A stretch of DNA of 64,000 nucleotides from Anoplopoma fimbria (GCF_027596085.1 NC_072450.1:29598190-29662189), one strand, 5' to 3'. Positions 48,021 to 58,870 are shown, counted from the first letter of the stretch. Numbers and translations: made by a program. The notes: generated by a model from the letters alone, not told the origin.

Positions 48021-49327
48021 GTTGTCCTCTACTGTAATATGTCTGCAATTTCTTTAAATAAACTAAAGAATCAAAACTAGTCAAAGAAACAAGGACTTGA
48101 AATTTGACCCTTTGACAACGGTGAGATCTGACTTATTAAGACCTGAGGGTTGCCTCAAAAGCCTTAAAAGCAAGCTCTGGAAGATGAAACTCTTAAATAT
48201 GACAATTATGTTGCAGGGTATTGTAATTTGTTTCACTAAAGACTTTCTCATGTATGTACAATGACCATTAAAGGCCTTAATTCACATGACCATGACATCT
48301 TTGTCAGCTTAACGTAAACATAGCTCATTTTAGGCATTTCGGTGTTGATTTCTTGGGAGGACAATCTCAAAGTGTTGGAGCGTTTCTTATTGGGTTTTGA
48401 CATCTGTTGATATATAGTAGCAGACAATATATATATTTGTTATCCTTCAAAGATTTTGCTTATTTTGCCGTTTTTTATCACAGTGGCTCTTTTAACATCT
48501 GTGTCTCTGTTAGGCTTTCAGCAAAATGTTGCCTGTTCGTCGTGTTAGGAAGCGTCAGTGCTTCGTCGTAAGCAGAGTCTGAGGGACAACGAAAGATTCG
48601 AACTCCCGTCGGGGAAAGGATTATTTCCTGACCGCCAGTGGGAGACTGATGAGACGTGAGGAGACGGGGGTCGAGCACAGAGAATCTGGAGAACTGAACG
48701 GCAAATGCCCAACCCCGCAAATGTTGACAATCTCACATTAGTGCATTGGAACATTAACGGCTGGACCGTTTGGAACTGTGAGCTTAGACAAATAACACTA
48801 CTTGACCATAACCCTGATATTATTTCCCTTAATGAAACGCATTTAAAACGCAATGAAGTCATCCACTTACCTGGTTTGGATCCAATCGAACAATGCACAC
48901 GAAGGCAGTTCAAGGATCTGGTGGTGTTGGTTTTCTAGTTAAGAACAGACTGTTTGAGTCTTATGTAGTTAAAATAAAAAGGATAAATCTGTTGAAGGGA
49001 TACTAGAACTACAATTTAAGAACAGGCTTTCTGGATACTGTTTTGTTATTTTTACCTGCTATTTACCCCCCAGAAGGATCCACAAGATCAACTAGTTCTC
49101 ACTCCTTTTTTGGCCATTTAACAGTTCAGATGTTTAGTCTGTCGGACGTGGATGCTATATATTCGTGTGGGGATTTCAATAGCCGTATTGGTAGCCTGGA
49201 CGACTGTATTCATGATGTGGATAATACTCCTAACAGAAATAATTTAGACAGCACTGTTAATAATTATGGGGAAATATTAATTGAGTTCTTGAGAGATTCA
49301 AAATGTTGTGTATAAAATGGGAGAATA

Positions 49328-49890
49328 CCGTATTTTCCGCACTATAGGGCGCACTGGATTATAAGGCGCACTGTCAATGAATGGTCTATTTTCGATCTTT
49401 TTTCATATATAAGGCGCACCAGACTAAAAGGCGCATTAAGCGAAACAGTCAGTCAGTCAAACTTCCTCCACTTCCGTACCATTGATTCATTAATGTTGAA
49501 TTCTCTCGCAGCTGCTCTATCCCCATGTTCTACTGCGTGACTGATAGCCTTGACTTTGAAGTCCGCATCGTAAGCGTGTCTCTTGACAGGTGCCATTTTG
49601 GGGTCCTTATACACACACACTGTAATATTATGGCGAAGCACAGTATGTATTACTCCGCGACGCTCCTGACTACGGTAGCCGTAATGCTGCAAGCGGTGCG
49701 GCTTTGTAGTTTACCAAAGTCGTACTAAAACATTTTGACAGAGCGCCGTGTACCACACAAAATCGGTCCGAGGTCAGTAAGCACAACCAGAATTAATCCA
49801 TATATAAGGCGCTCCGGATTATAAGGCGCACTGTCGTTTTTTGAGAAAAATAAAGGCTTTTAAGTGCGCCTTATAGTGCGGAAAATACGG
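49328..49890. mobile_element. pogo/Tigger-like DNA transposon derivative
   Basis: Ends CCGTATTTTCCGCACTATA and TATAGTGCGGAAAATACGG, flanked by TA on both sides (49326-49327 and 49891-49892). GGCGCAC and AAGGCGC phrases line the termini. It lies inside the endonuclease region of the LINE relic and therefore postdates it. Confidence 0.9.
49453..49596 (-). pseudogene. truncated transposase N-terminus (HTH) inside the pogo element
   Basis: An ATG at 49596 opens MAPVKRHAYDADFKVKAI, continues SHAVEHGDRAAAREF and NINESMVRKWRKFD, then stops. This is a helix-turn-helix DNA-binding head like those (Brinker/CENP-B type) of pogo transposases. The catalytic part is absent, so the element depends on another copy for movement. 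Confidence 0.65.
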
Positions 49891-50063
49891 TACCTTCGAG
49901 CAAGGAAAACTTCAGTTTCAGTTAAAGGGAGAGCAGTAGTAGACTATATTATTGCCCCACATGAGGGCTTAAATAATTGTGTTAAGTTCTGTGTCTTTAC
50001 CCCAAATTAGTTAATTGAAAGATTAGGGGGAGAGGGCTTCTATTTACTTGGTGATAGATGTAA

Positions 50064-50101
50064 ATTATCTGACCATTCTTTAATAAGAATGGTCAGATAA
50101 T
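50064..50101. repeat. perfect 17-bp hairpin in LINE endonuclease remnant
   Basis: Arms ATTATCTGACCATTCTT and AAGAATGGTCAGATAAT with loop TAAT. The left arm is the LINE coding sequence for LSDHSL; the right arm is its inverted copy. Confidence 0.9.
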
Positions 50102-51479
50102 AAGTTTCAAGTAAGACCTTATCAAGAGAAAGATGAATTGCATCTGCCAAACACCACAAAAACGTTACAAAGGCATCTCCCTGATTCATTTTTGTCCTCT
50201 AACCAATGTAATAATAATACATTTTATTTATAGAGCGCTTTTCAGAGTTCTCAAAGACGCTTAAATGTAACATAATATTGCTGGACCTTATTGATCAGCT
50301 GGGATGTATTAAAAACAGCAAGAGTGATCTGGACGCTCGGTATGATACATTGAGTGGCTTGTGTCTACACAGCTTTGAATAAAGGTGGTAAGAGAATATG
50401 TAATAGCCATAAAGGCTTTAGAAAAATCGTACAAACCTTACTGGAACAAAGACTTGCAGACTTTATGGGACAATCTAAGAAGGGCTGAAAAATTATTTCT
50501 AAGATCTAAGGACAAATTCCTGAAGGAAGGGCTGACAAAATTTAAGGAAAAGCAAAACAAATTTGATAAGACGTTCCGTACAGTGAAACATAAATTCAAT
50601 AGAGGGCTTTCATTGCATATTGATGATGTACAAACTCATAATCCCCAACTATTTTGGAATGAGATTAATAGATTGGGACTGAGAAAGCTTAGGCAAATAC
50701 CTATGGGAGGTACAAATAGAGAATGGTGAATGTAGTTCTGTCTTAGGGGTTGTATTACAAAAAATGGGAAAAGGACTTTGCAGATTTGTTTTCTGGCAGC
50801 AATAATTCATTTGATGATGTCTTTCTAAAAGGAAAAAACAAGTTTAAAAGAGGTAATGGAATCTTAAATGAAAGCAGACATTAATAATTGTAATATGTTT
50901 CTAAACGCAAATTTTTCTATTGAAGAGGTAAAAAAGGTAATTGGTAAATGTAAACTGAAAAAAAGCTACTGGAATTGACGATATTTCAAATGAAGTGCTG
51001 AAGTCTCCTAGGCTATTGAAAGTGTTGTATGAGTTGTTTCAGTATTGTTTTGACAGTGGCATTATTCCTACACAGTGGCAGAAATCTGTTTAAATTAAAC
51101 CTATTCTTAAATCTTCCCAAAGAAATGACCCAAAGCTTCCTCTCAGCTATAGGGGTATAAGCCTTATTAGCTGTGTATATAAATTATATTCTTCACTTTT
51201 ACATGGCAGACTTGTAAATCACCTTGACAGGACAGATTTTCGAGCAAAATGGATTTAGAAAAGCCAGAGCATGTGTTGATCATATATATGTAGTCACTTC
51301 TATTACACGTGCAAGGATTGAATCCAGCTATCAGAAGATTACGTACGCATAAACTTTTCAAAACGGTCAATCATGCAAGACCTAAAGGACTGTTTGGGGG
51401 TGCATTTGAATAAAAAAATATCTGTCTCTACAGACCACCATTGTTCCAAATGGGAATTTTATGAGCAGCTTAATTCCAC

Positions 51480-52250
51480 TCTTCTCAGTCCCAGATTGAT
51501 TTGATTTTTAGCAATAAACCAGAAAGAAGGATCAAATCATACAATATGGTAACTGGTATGTCTGACCATAATTTAATACTTTTAACAAGAAAACTTACAA
51601 AGAAGGAGGAGTATGACAGCAACATCTTCTTATCCACGATACAGACCACAATTAACAGTTTCATTAAGAAAGCCAAAATTAACACACTTCCATGGCTAAA
51701 TAGTGACATCTGGAATTTAATGAAAAAACGGCATTAAAACTGGCACTCAAGTCTAAATTAGGAAATGATGGGCAGAAATTCACAATGCTCAGAAACCAGG
51801 TAACAAAAGAACTCAGAAAAGCAAAAGCTAATTTTTTTATTAAGATAATAATAATAATATGGGATAATCTAAAGAAGTTAACAGACAAACATAACAGCAA
51901 TTCAAGGAAGCAACTTAAAATTTATGTGAACGGGTGCCTTACACAAGATGAAGTTGTAATTTGTACAGCTTTCAATTCATACGTTATCAACTCAGTGGAA
52001 GCTCCAGTATTGGTCAATTTGATCGTACACCAGTAAATGAAGGTCAACCATGCTTCTCTATTCAGGATATCTCTGAATCTACTGTCACCAGAGTTCTAGG
52101 GCCAAAGATGTTTATGGAATTGACAATATTTTTCTTAAATCACAAGCATTGTCAACAAATTTCAGGCAATGTGTGTTTCCGAAAGGATGGAAATCAGCCA
52201 TAGTAACACCCATTTTTAAGTCAGGAGATTCAACCGATGTACCAAAGTGA
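51480..52250 (+). mobile_element. second LINE relic (endonuclease end to RT start)
   Basis: Plus-strand remnants: LIFSNKPERRIKSYN, TGMSDHNLILLTRKL, LPWLNSDIWNLMKKR at 51500-51735; then FFIKIIIIIWDNLKKL, VNGCLTQDEV, and, frame-shifted, AKDVYGID, FPKGWKSAIVTPIFKSG near 52100-52230. SDHNL ends an AP endonuclease and VTPIFKSGD opens a reverse transcriptase. It differs in sequence from the relic at 48700-51250. Heavily decayed. Confidence 0.6.
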
Positions 52251-52321
52251 GATGACTCCAACCATGCAGTGGACATGAGGCTTTTCCATTCTATTAGAAG
52301 GGTTTACGGTAATGTCTGCTT

Positions 52322-52362
52322 GTGATATGTTACCGCCATATCACATGGCGGTAACATATCAC
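52322..52362. repeat. perfect 18-bp hairpin
   Basis: Arms GTGATATGTTACCGCCAT and ATGGCGGTAACATATCAC with a 5-base loop (ATCAC). Located next to the LINE relic; no protein-binding or RNA role is evident. Confidence 0.9.
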
Positions 52363-52409
52363 TGCCTATAAAGATAGGTTTGTTTCTATCTTTAGAGGTT
52401 TAGACGGTA

Positions 52410-52790
52410 AATTGACTGTACTTGTAGAGCGCTTTTCTAGCCTTTCGACCACTCAAAGCGCTTTCACCTGCACATCAGGACTCTAATGCTGCGTTCACAC
52501 CAAAAGCGAAGCAAATATTCGCAATGTTTTCTGAACGGAGCTCGGATCGATGACAGAGTGACAGGAGGAGAATCTCAAAGCTGATTGGCTTTCGCAACAC
52601 AGTGTCACGCAAATTTTTCGCCGGAGTTGAAATATTTCAACTAACTAACATTCACACACCGATGGCGCAGCCTTTCGGGAGCATCTCGGGGTTAAGTGTC
52701 TTACCCCAAGGACACATCGACATGGGACTGCTGGAGCCGGGGATCGGACCGCCGATCCGTTGATCCACTGAGCCAGTCATATAGAGTAAA
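52410..52790 (-). mobile_element. SINE, antisense, with an internal insertion
   Basis: Left and right parts (GTAGAGCGCTTTTCTAG, CCACTCAAAGCGCTTT; and GTCTTACCCCAAGGACAC, GAGCCGGGGATCGGACC, ATCCACTGAGCCA) belong to a common fish SINE in reverse orientation, its B box being GATCGGACC in complement. Between them about 52487-52650 is foreign, starting TGCTGCGTTCACACCAAAAG and containing GATTGGCTTTCGC, like a small DNA-transposon fragment. Confidence 0.6.
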
Positions 52791-52935
52791 TGACCCCATA
52801 GTTTTTTCATTTTTCATTAATTATCATAAACCTCAGCTGGACAATGGTGTGCTCATTCATAGTTGGACAGCTGAATGCTTAAACTGTCCCTGAGGATATA
52901 AAGAGGAGTCCAGGACTAAGCCTGAACCCCTACTT

Positions 52936-52936
<1 letters not shown>

Positions 52937-53002
<66 letters not shown>
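52937..53002. repeat. (CA)n microsatellite
   Basis: About 33 uninterrupted CA units in intron 2, 200 bp from exon 2. Confidence 0.95.
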
Positions 53003-53005
<3 letters not shown>

Positions 53006-53199
53006 TGCACAAGAACATTATTCCAAAATGCCAGAGATGATATGGAGCTTCTGATGAGAGACTGATTAACATCCTGCTTAGATTTCAGCAAAAGTGCTCA
53101 CTTAAAAAGGGTCTGGATCTCAGCTGCTGGGGCCTTTTTCCTCACATGAAAGCTATTAACGATTTAAAAAAAAAAAGAAAACAGGAAGATTGGACTTAC

Positions 53200-53585
53200 C
53201 AGGCCGCCGCACGTGCTCAGCGACGCCGCGGAACCCGTGTGGTTGATGACGTAGCCGGAGTAGAAGCAGAGCTGCTTCTTGGACAGGAGGCTCACTGCGG
53301 CGCGCTGCTCCCCGCCGCGGTGCCGCCTCTCCTCCACCACGAAGTCCGGGGAGACGAACGCGCTGTCCCACGTCAGGTTTAAATACAGGGTCCTTCCGAA
53401 GGCGGGTACTGACAACACTATGTTGTCCGGGTCGGAGTGTCCTCCTCCTCCCCCCGTCGCGGTGGCATTTAGGGAGCGCTGTCCGCGGCGCCGCAGCGCG
53501 CGTAAAGAGTGGTCGGAGGACAGGTGTGTCTCCTGACCGGACAGCAGCCTGGGAACCACTTCATCCGTCTCCTGCTCGGACTGGG
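53200..53585 (-). CDS. adamts17: adamts17 exon 2 (prodomain)
   Basis: 386 nt encoding about 129 residues of the ADAMTS prodomain. Recognisable stretches are LSVPAFGRTLYLNL, SPDFVVEERRHRG, LCFYSGYVINHTGSAA and LSTCGGL. They correspond to mammalian ADAMTS17 segments such as the propeptide LCFYSGxVxxHPGS motif. The N-terminal third is basic and glycine-rich (RALRRRGQR, then GGGGG) and is probably poorly conserved. Two N-glycosylation sequons are visible (NLT and NHT). The donor is CTG|GTAAGT in phase 0. The acceptor AG at 53587-53586 directly abuts a (CA)n tract and a poly-C run, an unusual polypyrimidine context. The exon is CpG-rich, as often seen near a promoter. Confidence 0.88.
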
Positions 53586-53838
53586 CTGTGTGTGTGTGTG
53601 TGTGTGTGTGTGGGGGGGGGGGGGGGGAGGAGAGAGAGAGAGAGAGACACACACACACTTTCCATCAAACAGCGGCAGACATAGCCTCCTGTCCTGCCTC
53701 CGTGAACCGACTGAACCGTGCGCTCTCGCAGCCACGTTACACCTCTGAGTCTGCGGTACCCTCTCTGCTGTAGTCGGCCTCTGTCTAAAGAGCCACAGGC
53801 GTAGACCTACACAGATATATGTGGAAGTCGGTACTTAC
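53586..53838 (-). other. adamts17: adamts17 intron 1, microsatellite-filled, 253 bp
   Basis: Short intron between the signal-peptide exon and exon 2. On the coding strand it runs from GTAAGT through a (CT)n tract, a poly-C run of about 13 and a (CA)n tract of about 12 units, directly into the acceptor CACAG|CC. The repeats therefore form the branch point and polypyrimidine region. On the plus strand the tracts occupy roughly 53587-53660. Confidence 0.75.
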
Positions 53839-53899
53839 CACTCAATCCGATGCAGAGAAGAGAGAGGAGCACATGACTGACGTGGCCGCTGCTGTGCAT
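53839..53899 (-). CDS. adamts17: adamts17 exon 1 (signal peptide)
   Basis: The start ATG is at 53899-53897. It opens 20 codons plus one base, beginning MHSSGHVSHV followed by LLSLLCIGLS, a hydrophobic core typical of a secretory signal peptide. The exon ends at a consensus donor, G|GTAAGT, at 53838-53833. The leftover G joins the CC at the start of exon 2 to give an alanine codon, so the frame runs on. No other ATG in this frame fits better, although the 5' UTR and the transcription start cannot be fixed from sequence. The next exon is only 253 bp away. Cleavage would release the prodomain into the secretory pathway. Confidence 0.8.
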
Positions 53900-54139
53900 G
53901 ATAAAAAAGTAGAGCAGGGTGGAGAAAAAAACACCCCTGGAAGACCCGGGAGGACGGTGCAGTTTTTCCCTAAAGTTGGAGAACTTTTAGTAAAATTCAG
54001 ACTGGACCGACTTCCCAGCGTAGGATACGCCTACAAAAGCCCGGGCCGGCCTCTACTCGGGTCACGTTAGTACCACCCAGAGCCCTGTAAAGAGAGAGTC
54101 GCGTCATTTGCGTTCACTGCGATGGACCATTTATTATTA

Positions 54140-54200
54140 TTTTTTTACAACAATGGCGGCTCATGACCTCACAATACTTCCCAGCAGCAAATTACTAGCA
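54140..54200 (+). promoter_or_regulatory. YY1-like site upstream of adamts17
   Basis: ACAACAATGGCGGCTCATGAC matches the YY1 core (AANATGGCGGC), with a CRE-like GCGTCAT shortly before (54102). It lies about 250 bp upstream of the adamts17 ATG on the opposite strand. It may be part of the promoter or an unrelated short first exon reading MAAHDLTILPSSK. Evidence is motif-only. Confidence 0.35.
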
Positions 54201-54474
54201 GAGCAATAAAGTTAACGTAGAATTAACGGTTCGTGATGGACCTTTTTAAATGGTAAATTGTTGAAAGAAAGAGATAATATCAACTCGACGGATTGAAATG
54301 AACGTGTGAAGTAAAAGCATGTTATTGCGTCTTCCCACCTAATTTAGTAGATTTCGAGAATGGTAACAGATAAGTTATCACAACCTACAACTGTAATCAC
54401 AGCCCGTGAAGTCTAAATTATGTTCTTTTAATGGCCACGTGTTTTTTTGGAGGGGCCGGAGGAGTGTAGCATTC

Positions 54475-56400
54475 AATTCAATTCAGTTTATTTTGTATAG
54501 CCCAAAATCACAAATGCACAAATTTGCCTCAGAGGGCTTTACAATCTGTACACATGCGACATCCTCTGTCCCTGAACCCTCACATCGGCACAGGAAAAAC
54601 CCCTTCAACAGGGAGAAAAAAGGAAGAAACCTATGGGAGAGCGACAGAGGAGGGATCCTTCTCCCATGATGGACAGAATGCAATAGATGTCATGTGTACA
54701 GAATGAACAGCATAACAGAGTCACAACACATTCAACGTATATGACATAAATGATTCATATAATCACAGTAGTAAGCAGAGTAACAAAGGAAAAATTAAGA
54801 ATACTTATAAAAGCAGCAATCACTATAGTAGAATTTAAATAATGATATAGGGAATAGCATTAGTAATGTAACTAATAATAATCGAAGTAGCAGTGGGTGT
54901 CAGCCGGGTCACAGCAGGAGGCAGGACCACGGTCCAGGGACCACAACGATTCGTGGAAACCTGCGAGGCGAGAAAGCAAAAGGGCTTCAGGGTGGAAGCA
55001 AATCTAATATGCGTAATGGTACAGGTAATAGTAATAGTAATGTGACTAATAGTAATAATGGTATTAGCAGTTGGTGTCAGCAGGGCCATAGCAGGAGGCA
55101 CGACCACAGTCCAGGTACAGTCACGATTTATGGAAACCTGCGAGGCGAGAAAGCACAAAGACTCCAGGGTAGAAGCAAAGCCAATAAGCGTAATAGTACA
55201 GGGAATAATAATAGTAATGTGACTAATAATAATAGTGGTAGTAGCAGTGGGTGTCAGCAGGGCCTCAGCAGGTGGCACGATGACAGTCCAAATATAACCC
55301 TGATTCCTGGGAACCTGCGAGGCAAGAAAGCACAAGGACTCCAGGGAAGAAGCAAAATCTGTATTGTGCATAAATAGGAGATTAATACATAAAGATGGAG
55401 GGAGAAAAGAGGAGAGAGGAGCTCAGTGTATCCCCCGGCTGTCTAGGCATATAGCAGCATATCTAGGGGCCGGACCAAGGCGAACCTGAACCAGCCCTAA
55501 CTATAAGCGCTATCAAAAAGTAAGGTCTTAAGCCTCTCTTAAAAGTGGTGAGTGTGTCTGCTCCCCGGACTGAAGCTGGAACCTGGTTCCACAGAAGAGG
55601 AGCCTGATAACTGAAGGCTCTGGCTCCCATCCTACTTTTATATACTCTAGGAAGCACAAGTAACCCTGCATTGATGGAGCGCAGCTCTATAGTTGGGTAA
55701 TATGGAACTTCAAGTTCCTTAAGATAAGACGGTGCCTGGCCAGTTAGAGCTTTGTAGGTGAGTAGAAGAATTTAACAGGGAGCCAGTGCAGAGAAGCTAA
55801 TACTGGAGTAATATGATCTCTTTTCTTAGTTTTTGTTAGAACACGTGCTAGAGCATTCTGGATCAACTGTAGACATTTTAGAGACTTATTAGAGCAGCCT
55901 GATAATAACAAATTGCAGTAATCTAGTCTAGAGGTAACAAATGAATGAACTAGTTTTTCTGCATCGCTTTGAGACAGGATGTGCCTGATTTTCGAAAATG
56001 TTACGTAAATGAAAAAAGGCTGTCCTTGAGATCTGTTTTATATAAGAGTTAAAAGACAGATCCTGATCAAAGATAACTCCGAGGTTCTTAACGGTAGTGC
56101 TGGATGCCAGAGCAATGCCATCTAGAGAAACTATATAGTTAGATAATTTATTTCGAAGGTGATCTGGGCCTAGCAGAATAACTTCAGAAGTTGCAGGTCA
56201 TCCAGGTTTTTATGTCCTTATGACATGCTTGAAGTTTAGAGAACTGGTTAGTTTCGTCTGGCTTAATCGATAGATATAACTGGGTATCATCTGCATAACA
56301 ATTAAAGTTTATTGAGTGTTTTCTGATAATATCAGGTGAATAAAATTGGTTCAAGAACAGACCCTTGTGGGTCTGATATTCAATATCATATATTATTAGC
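54475..56400 (-). mobile_element. L2-type LINE, 5'-truncated, with tandemly repeated 3' UTR
   Basis: On the minus strand the RT C-terminus is readable: ILLGPDHLRNKL, LGVIFDQDLSFNSYIK, ISRTAFFHL near 56150-56000, then LTGQAPSYLKEL, LRSINAGLLVLPRVY, AFSYQAPLLWNQVPASV, TTFKRGLRPY at 55750-55463. Stops and frameshifts lie between the parts. The element ends with CAGAGGGCTTTACAATC in complement and TATAGCCCAAAATCACAAAT near 54495, the standard fish L2 terminus, like the 84-bp tail at 24108. It is inserted upstream of adamts17. Confidence 0.75.
54838..55370. repeat. 177-bp tandem repeat, three units, in L2 3' UTR
   Basis: Units begin near 54850, 55024 and 55201 with GGGAATAGCATTAGTAATG-like starts and share CACAGTCCAGG, GGAAACCTGCGAGGCGAGAAAG and AGGGTAGAAGCAAA phrases. 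The spacing is 174-177 bp. Because 177 is a multiple of three, a chance open frame persists through all three on the minus strand. Confidence 0.85.
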
Positions 56401-56513
56401 TAAAACAGTGGGGCAGGTGATCATAGAGTTGTGGATAGAGATGTTTTTGTGAGACATCACTATTGATATGGATCTGGAGTGCATATCTGAGCATTTTATA
56501 CTAATATTATACT

Positions 56514-57189
56514 TGTCACAGTTCTTCCTCAATACTGTCAGTAGCTCCATACTCCCTGTCACTCTTTCTCACTCACCTAATTGGCTCACTCTGTTCACCT
56601 GCCTGTCACTCTCTCTCAGTTCACTCCGGCCACTCCCAGTTCCACTTCCAGCTCACAGCCCAGCCCCTCTCTCTCACCACACTCTGCCTCACTCACCTAA
56701 TCAGCCTCATGCAGTGCACCTGTCTGCCACACCCACCTCATCAGCACAATCCCTCTCACCTGCTCACTCTGCTGCACCTACACCCTGCAGTATTTAAACC
56801 CCAGTCAGTCACACACTCGCTGCCAGATCGTTCGTTGTATTCATGCTACACTTTCCAGCAATTTCCCGTGGACTGATTTCCCGTTGCCGACCCTGCCTGT
56901 CTGGACTTCCCTGCCTTGCCTGTGCCCTGGTCAAAGTCTCAGCCTTCTGTCCCAGACCACAGAATTCCTACCTTGCCTCTGCCCCGGTTAACCGACTCAG
57001 CCTTCTGTCCCCGACCACGAGATTAGTCTCCGCTTCCTCTGGTTTCCGTCTGCCTGATCCCTTGCCTGTTTCCCACTGTGAGTCATATCCTGCCTGTCTG
57101 TCTGCTGTGTTCTCAGCTTCAAATAAAGCTCCAGAACTTTATCTGTCTCCTTGTCGTACTGCTCTTGGGTCCACACACCAACCGTGACA
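56514..57189 (+). mobile_element. solo LTR of an LTR retrotransposon
   Basis: Begins TGTCACAGTT, ends CCGTGACA, and is flanked by a 5-bp duplication ATACT (56509-56513 and 57190-57194). Inside is a TATA-like CAGTATTTAAACCCC at about 56788, and AAATAAAGCTCC (57121) as a polyadenylation signal, in the expected order U3-R-U5. There is no internal gag-pol on either side, so it arose by recombination between two LTRs. The TG...CA ends and 5-bp duplication suit a Gypsy-type element. Pyrimidine-rich repeats such as CACTCACCTAAT fill U3. Confidence 0.82.
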
Positions 57190-57539
57190 ATACTAATGTA
57201 TTATATACATACTCGTAAACATGTACTCTGTAACTGTTTTACATAGGGAATCTTGTTAGTGTATATTAGTAACCTACTTTTTTTCTTCACCTTTTGGGAT
57301 TGGTCCTTGCTTTCAAGAGCCATCTTTTAAGTGTTGTATTTTTCTGTAATGTGGAATTTTTTTAAGCAATCAAAGACTTCTGTCAACACATCAGGCTCAA
57401 ATTTAACACACTGCATCTGTCTTTGCAGGGTACTTATTCCTGGAAGGGGACTTTGCAGTTGTTGGGTCTTGTAAGCTGTTGAACCAGCAGCAAAGAGTTA
57501 GGGTTAACGCCTTCTTAATTGTGTCATTGCCCTTCAACC

Positions 57540-57680
57540 CTATTCATAGTTTTGAGTCACGTGACCTGCGCATGGAGGGCAAAAGAACGGTCCAACATGG
57601 CGGCTGGCACTGGATTCTCCATAGGGACGCAGCAAAAGCCGGTAAATTTTCCTCCTGTTTCAATCCACGAATGTTTAAAT
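57540..57680 (+). promoter_or_regulatory. promoter-like cluster with possible first exon
   Basis: TCACGTGACC (E-box), CTGCGCATG (NRF1-like) and CCAACATGGCGGCTGG (YY1-like) lie within 50 bp. The ATG in the last opens MAAGTGFSIGTQQKP, followed by a GTAAAT that could be a donor. This arrangement is typical of TATA-less housekeeping promoters and would point rightward, away from adamts17. No second exon could be linked. Confidence 0.4.
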
Positions 57681-58870
57681 TTGTTGAAAAAGAAATATAT
57701 CAGATCAAACTTTATGTTTAGGGCACTTGCAATCTATAGACAGCATCTGTCGCCGTATTTCAGTCACTAAAATCCGCCAAGTCCCTACCAGAGCTTCACT
57801 TCGGTGATGTTTACATCTATCCTGTGGATAAAACTTCACCTTACTGTCGCCAGAATGAAAGCGTACAATAGTTTTTACAACTCCTATTTTAGCAACATCA
57901 TATGATAAAACCAAACCATATGAAGGGCTGTTACTGTGGGGAGCCTGTCTTTCATAATGATGACAGACCTGAGTGTAAATCAGGAATCTGTAACAGACAG
58001 ACAGTACATAAACAATAGTTGTTTAAAGCTCAAATATAAAGCTGTAAATGCAGGAGAAAGTTTAACAAAAGAGTGATAACAGAAAAAACATCACACGGTA
58101 TACGTTTGAAGAGGTTTATTCAACACAGGACACATGTTTGCATATTTTCAGTGGATATGATAGCTGATAGTTACCTGCTTCTCATGACCAATACTGATAA
58201 GATAAACAATAATTTTACATTCTGCATTTTAAAAATAAGTGGACATAACCTTTAGCTTATGCACACCTTCGGGTAAGAAAGGCTCAGATGTAGTGAGCAA
58301 AGATGGATGATTTAATGTTCCAGGCTCCAAGTGAATCAAATCTAACCGACATCATTGTCGATATTTTCTCGATTAATCGATGACTTGTTTGGTCTGTAAA
58401 ATGTAAGAAATGGTGAAAATGTCAGTCTTTCTCTCTTTAGCCTGTTCTTGGTGGCTGACGTGTGAGAAGACAGATGGAACCAGGAGACAACGGGTCATCA
58501 GATTTAACACCTACAATGAACTCTTCAGACTGGTTGTTAACCTTAACTATTACCTTTACTAATATTACAACCTCAATTCAAAAAAGTTGAGTTGCTCTGT
58601 AAAACGTAAATGAAAGAACAAACGTTTATCAGTCCGAGCATTAGCTCAACATTGTTTCTGTAATCTATTCAGTTGAATAAAGGTGTTAAAGGATTTGCAA
58701 ATCTTTGCCTCGTGAGTTTATTTACGTCTAACAGAGCATCCCAACTCTCTAGCTAACGTTAGCTAACAGTTAGTGTAGCTCATCAAGGCCACTGGAGTTG
58801 GTTGCCTCGGTTTATGACAGCAAACCATGTCAGAACAATAATGTAAAGACATGACAGTACTTAACATACT
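57681..58870. other. intergenic DNA, no gene seen
   Basis: No exon recognised. 58355-58400 contains ATTAATCGATGACTTG, a phrase common in an old fish MITE. Confidence 0.35.

Larger units (their letters stand above)
48700..51250 (+). mobile_element. APE-type LINE relic interrupted by a pogo MITE
   Basis: Plus-strand remnants in order. Endonuclease: NLTLVHWNINGWTVW, DHNPDIISLNETHLKR at 48720-48860, then YSCGDFNSRIGSLDD at 49155-49210, then GRAVVDYIIAPHEGLNN and KLSDHSL after the MITE. Linker: LFLRSKDKFLKEGL, LFWNEINRLGLRKL at 50460-50700. RT start: GIDDISNEVLKSPRLL, FDSGIIPTQWQ, LSYRGISLISCVYKLY at 50975-51190. Stops and frameshifts are present and the RT core is lost. Of the LINE groups I know, the YRGISL motif suggests one distinct from Rex1 and L2. 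Confidence 0.65.

Noticed and set aside
54835..55371. 178-codon minus-strand frame
   Set aside because: It is three 177-bp repeat units read in a chance frame of an L2 3' UTR; the repeat period being a multiple of three explains its openness.
56468..57187. Two proline- and serine-rich open frames of about 110 codons
   Set aside because: They fall within the solo LTR, whose pyrimidine-rich repeats give chance open frames.
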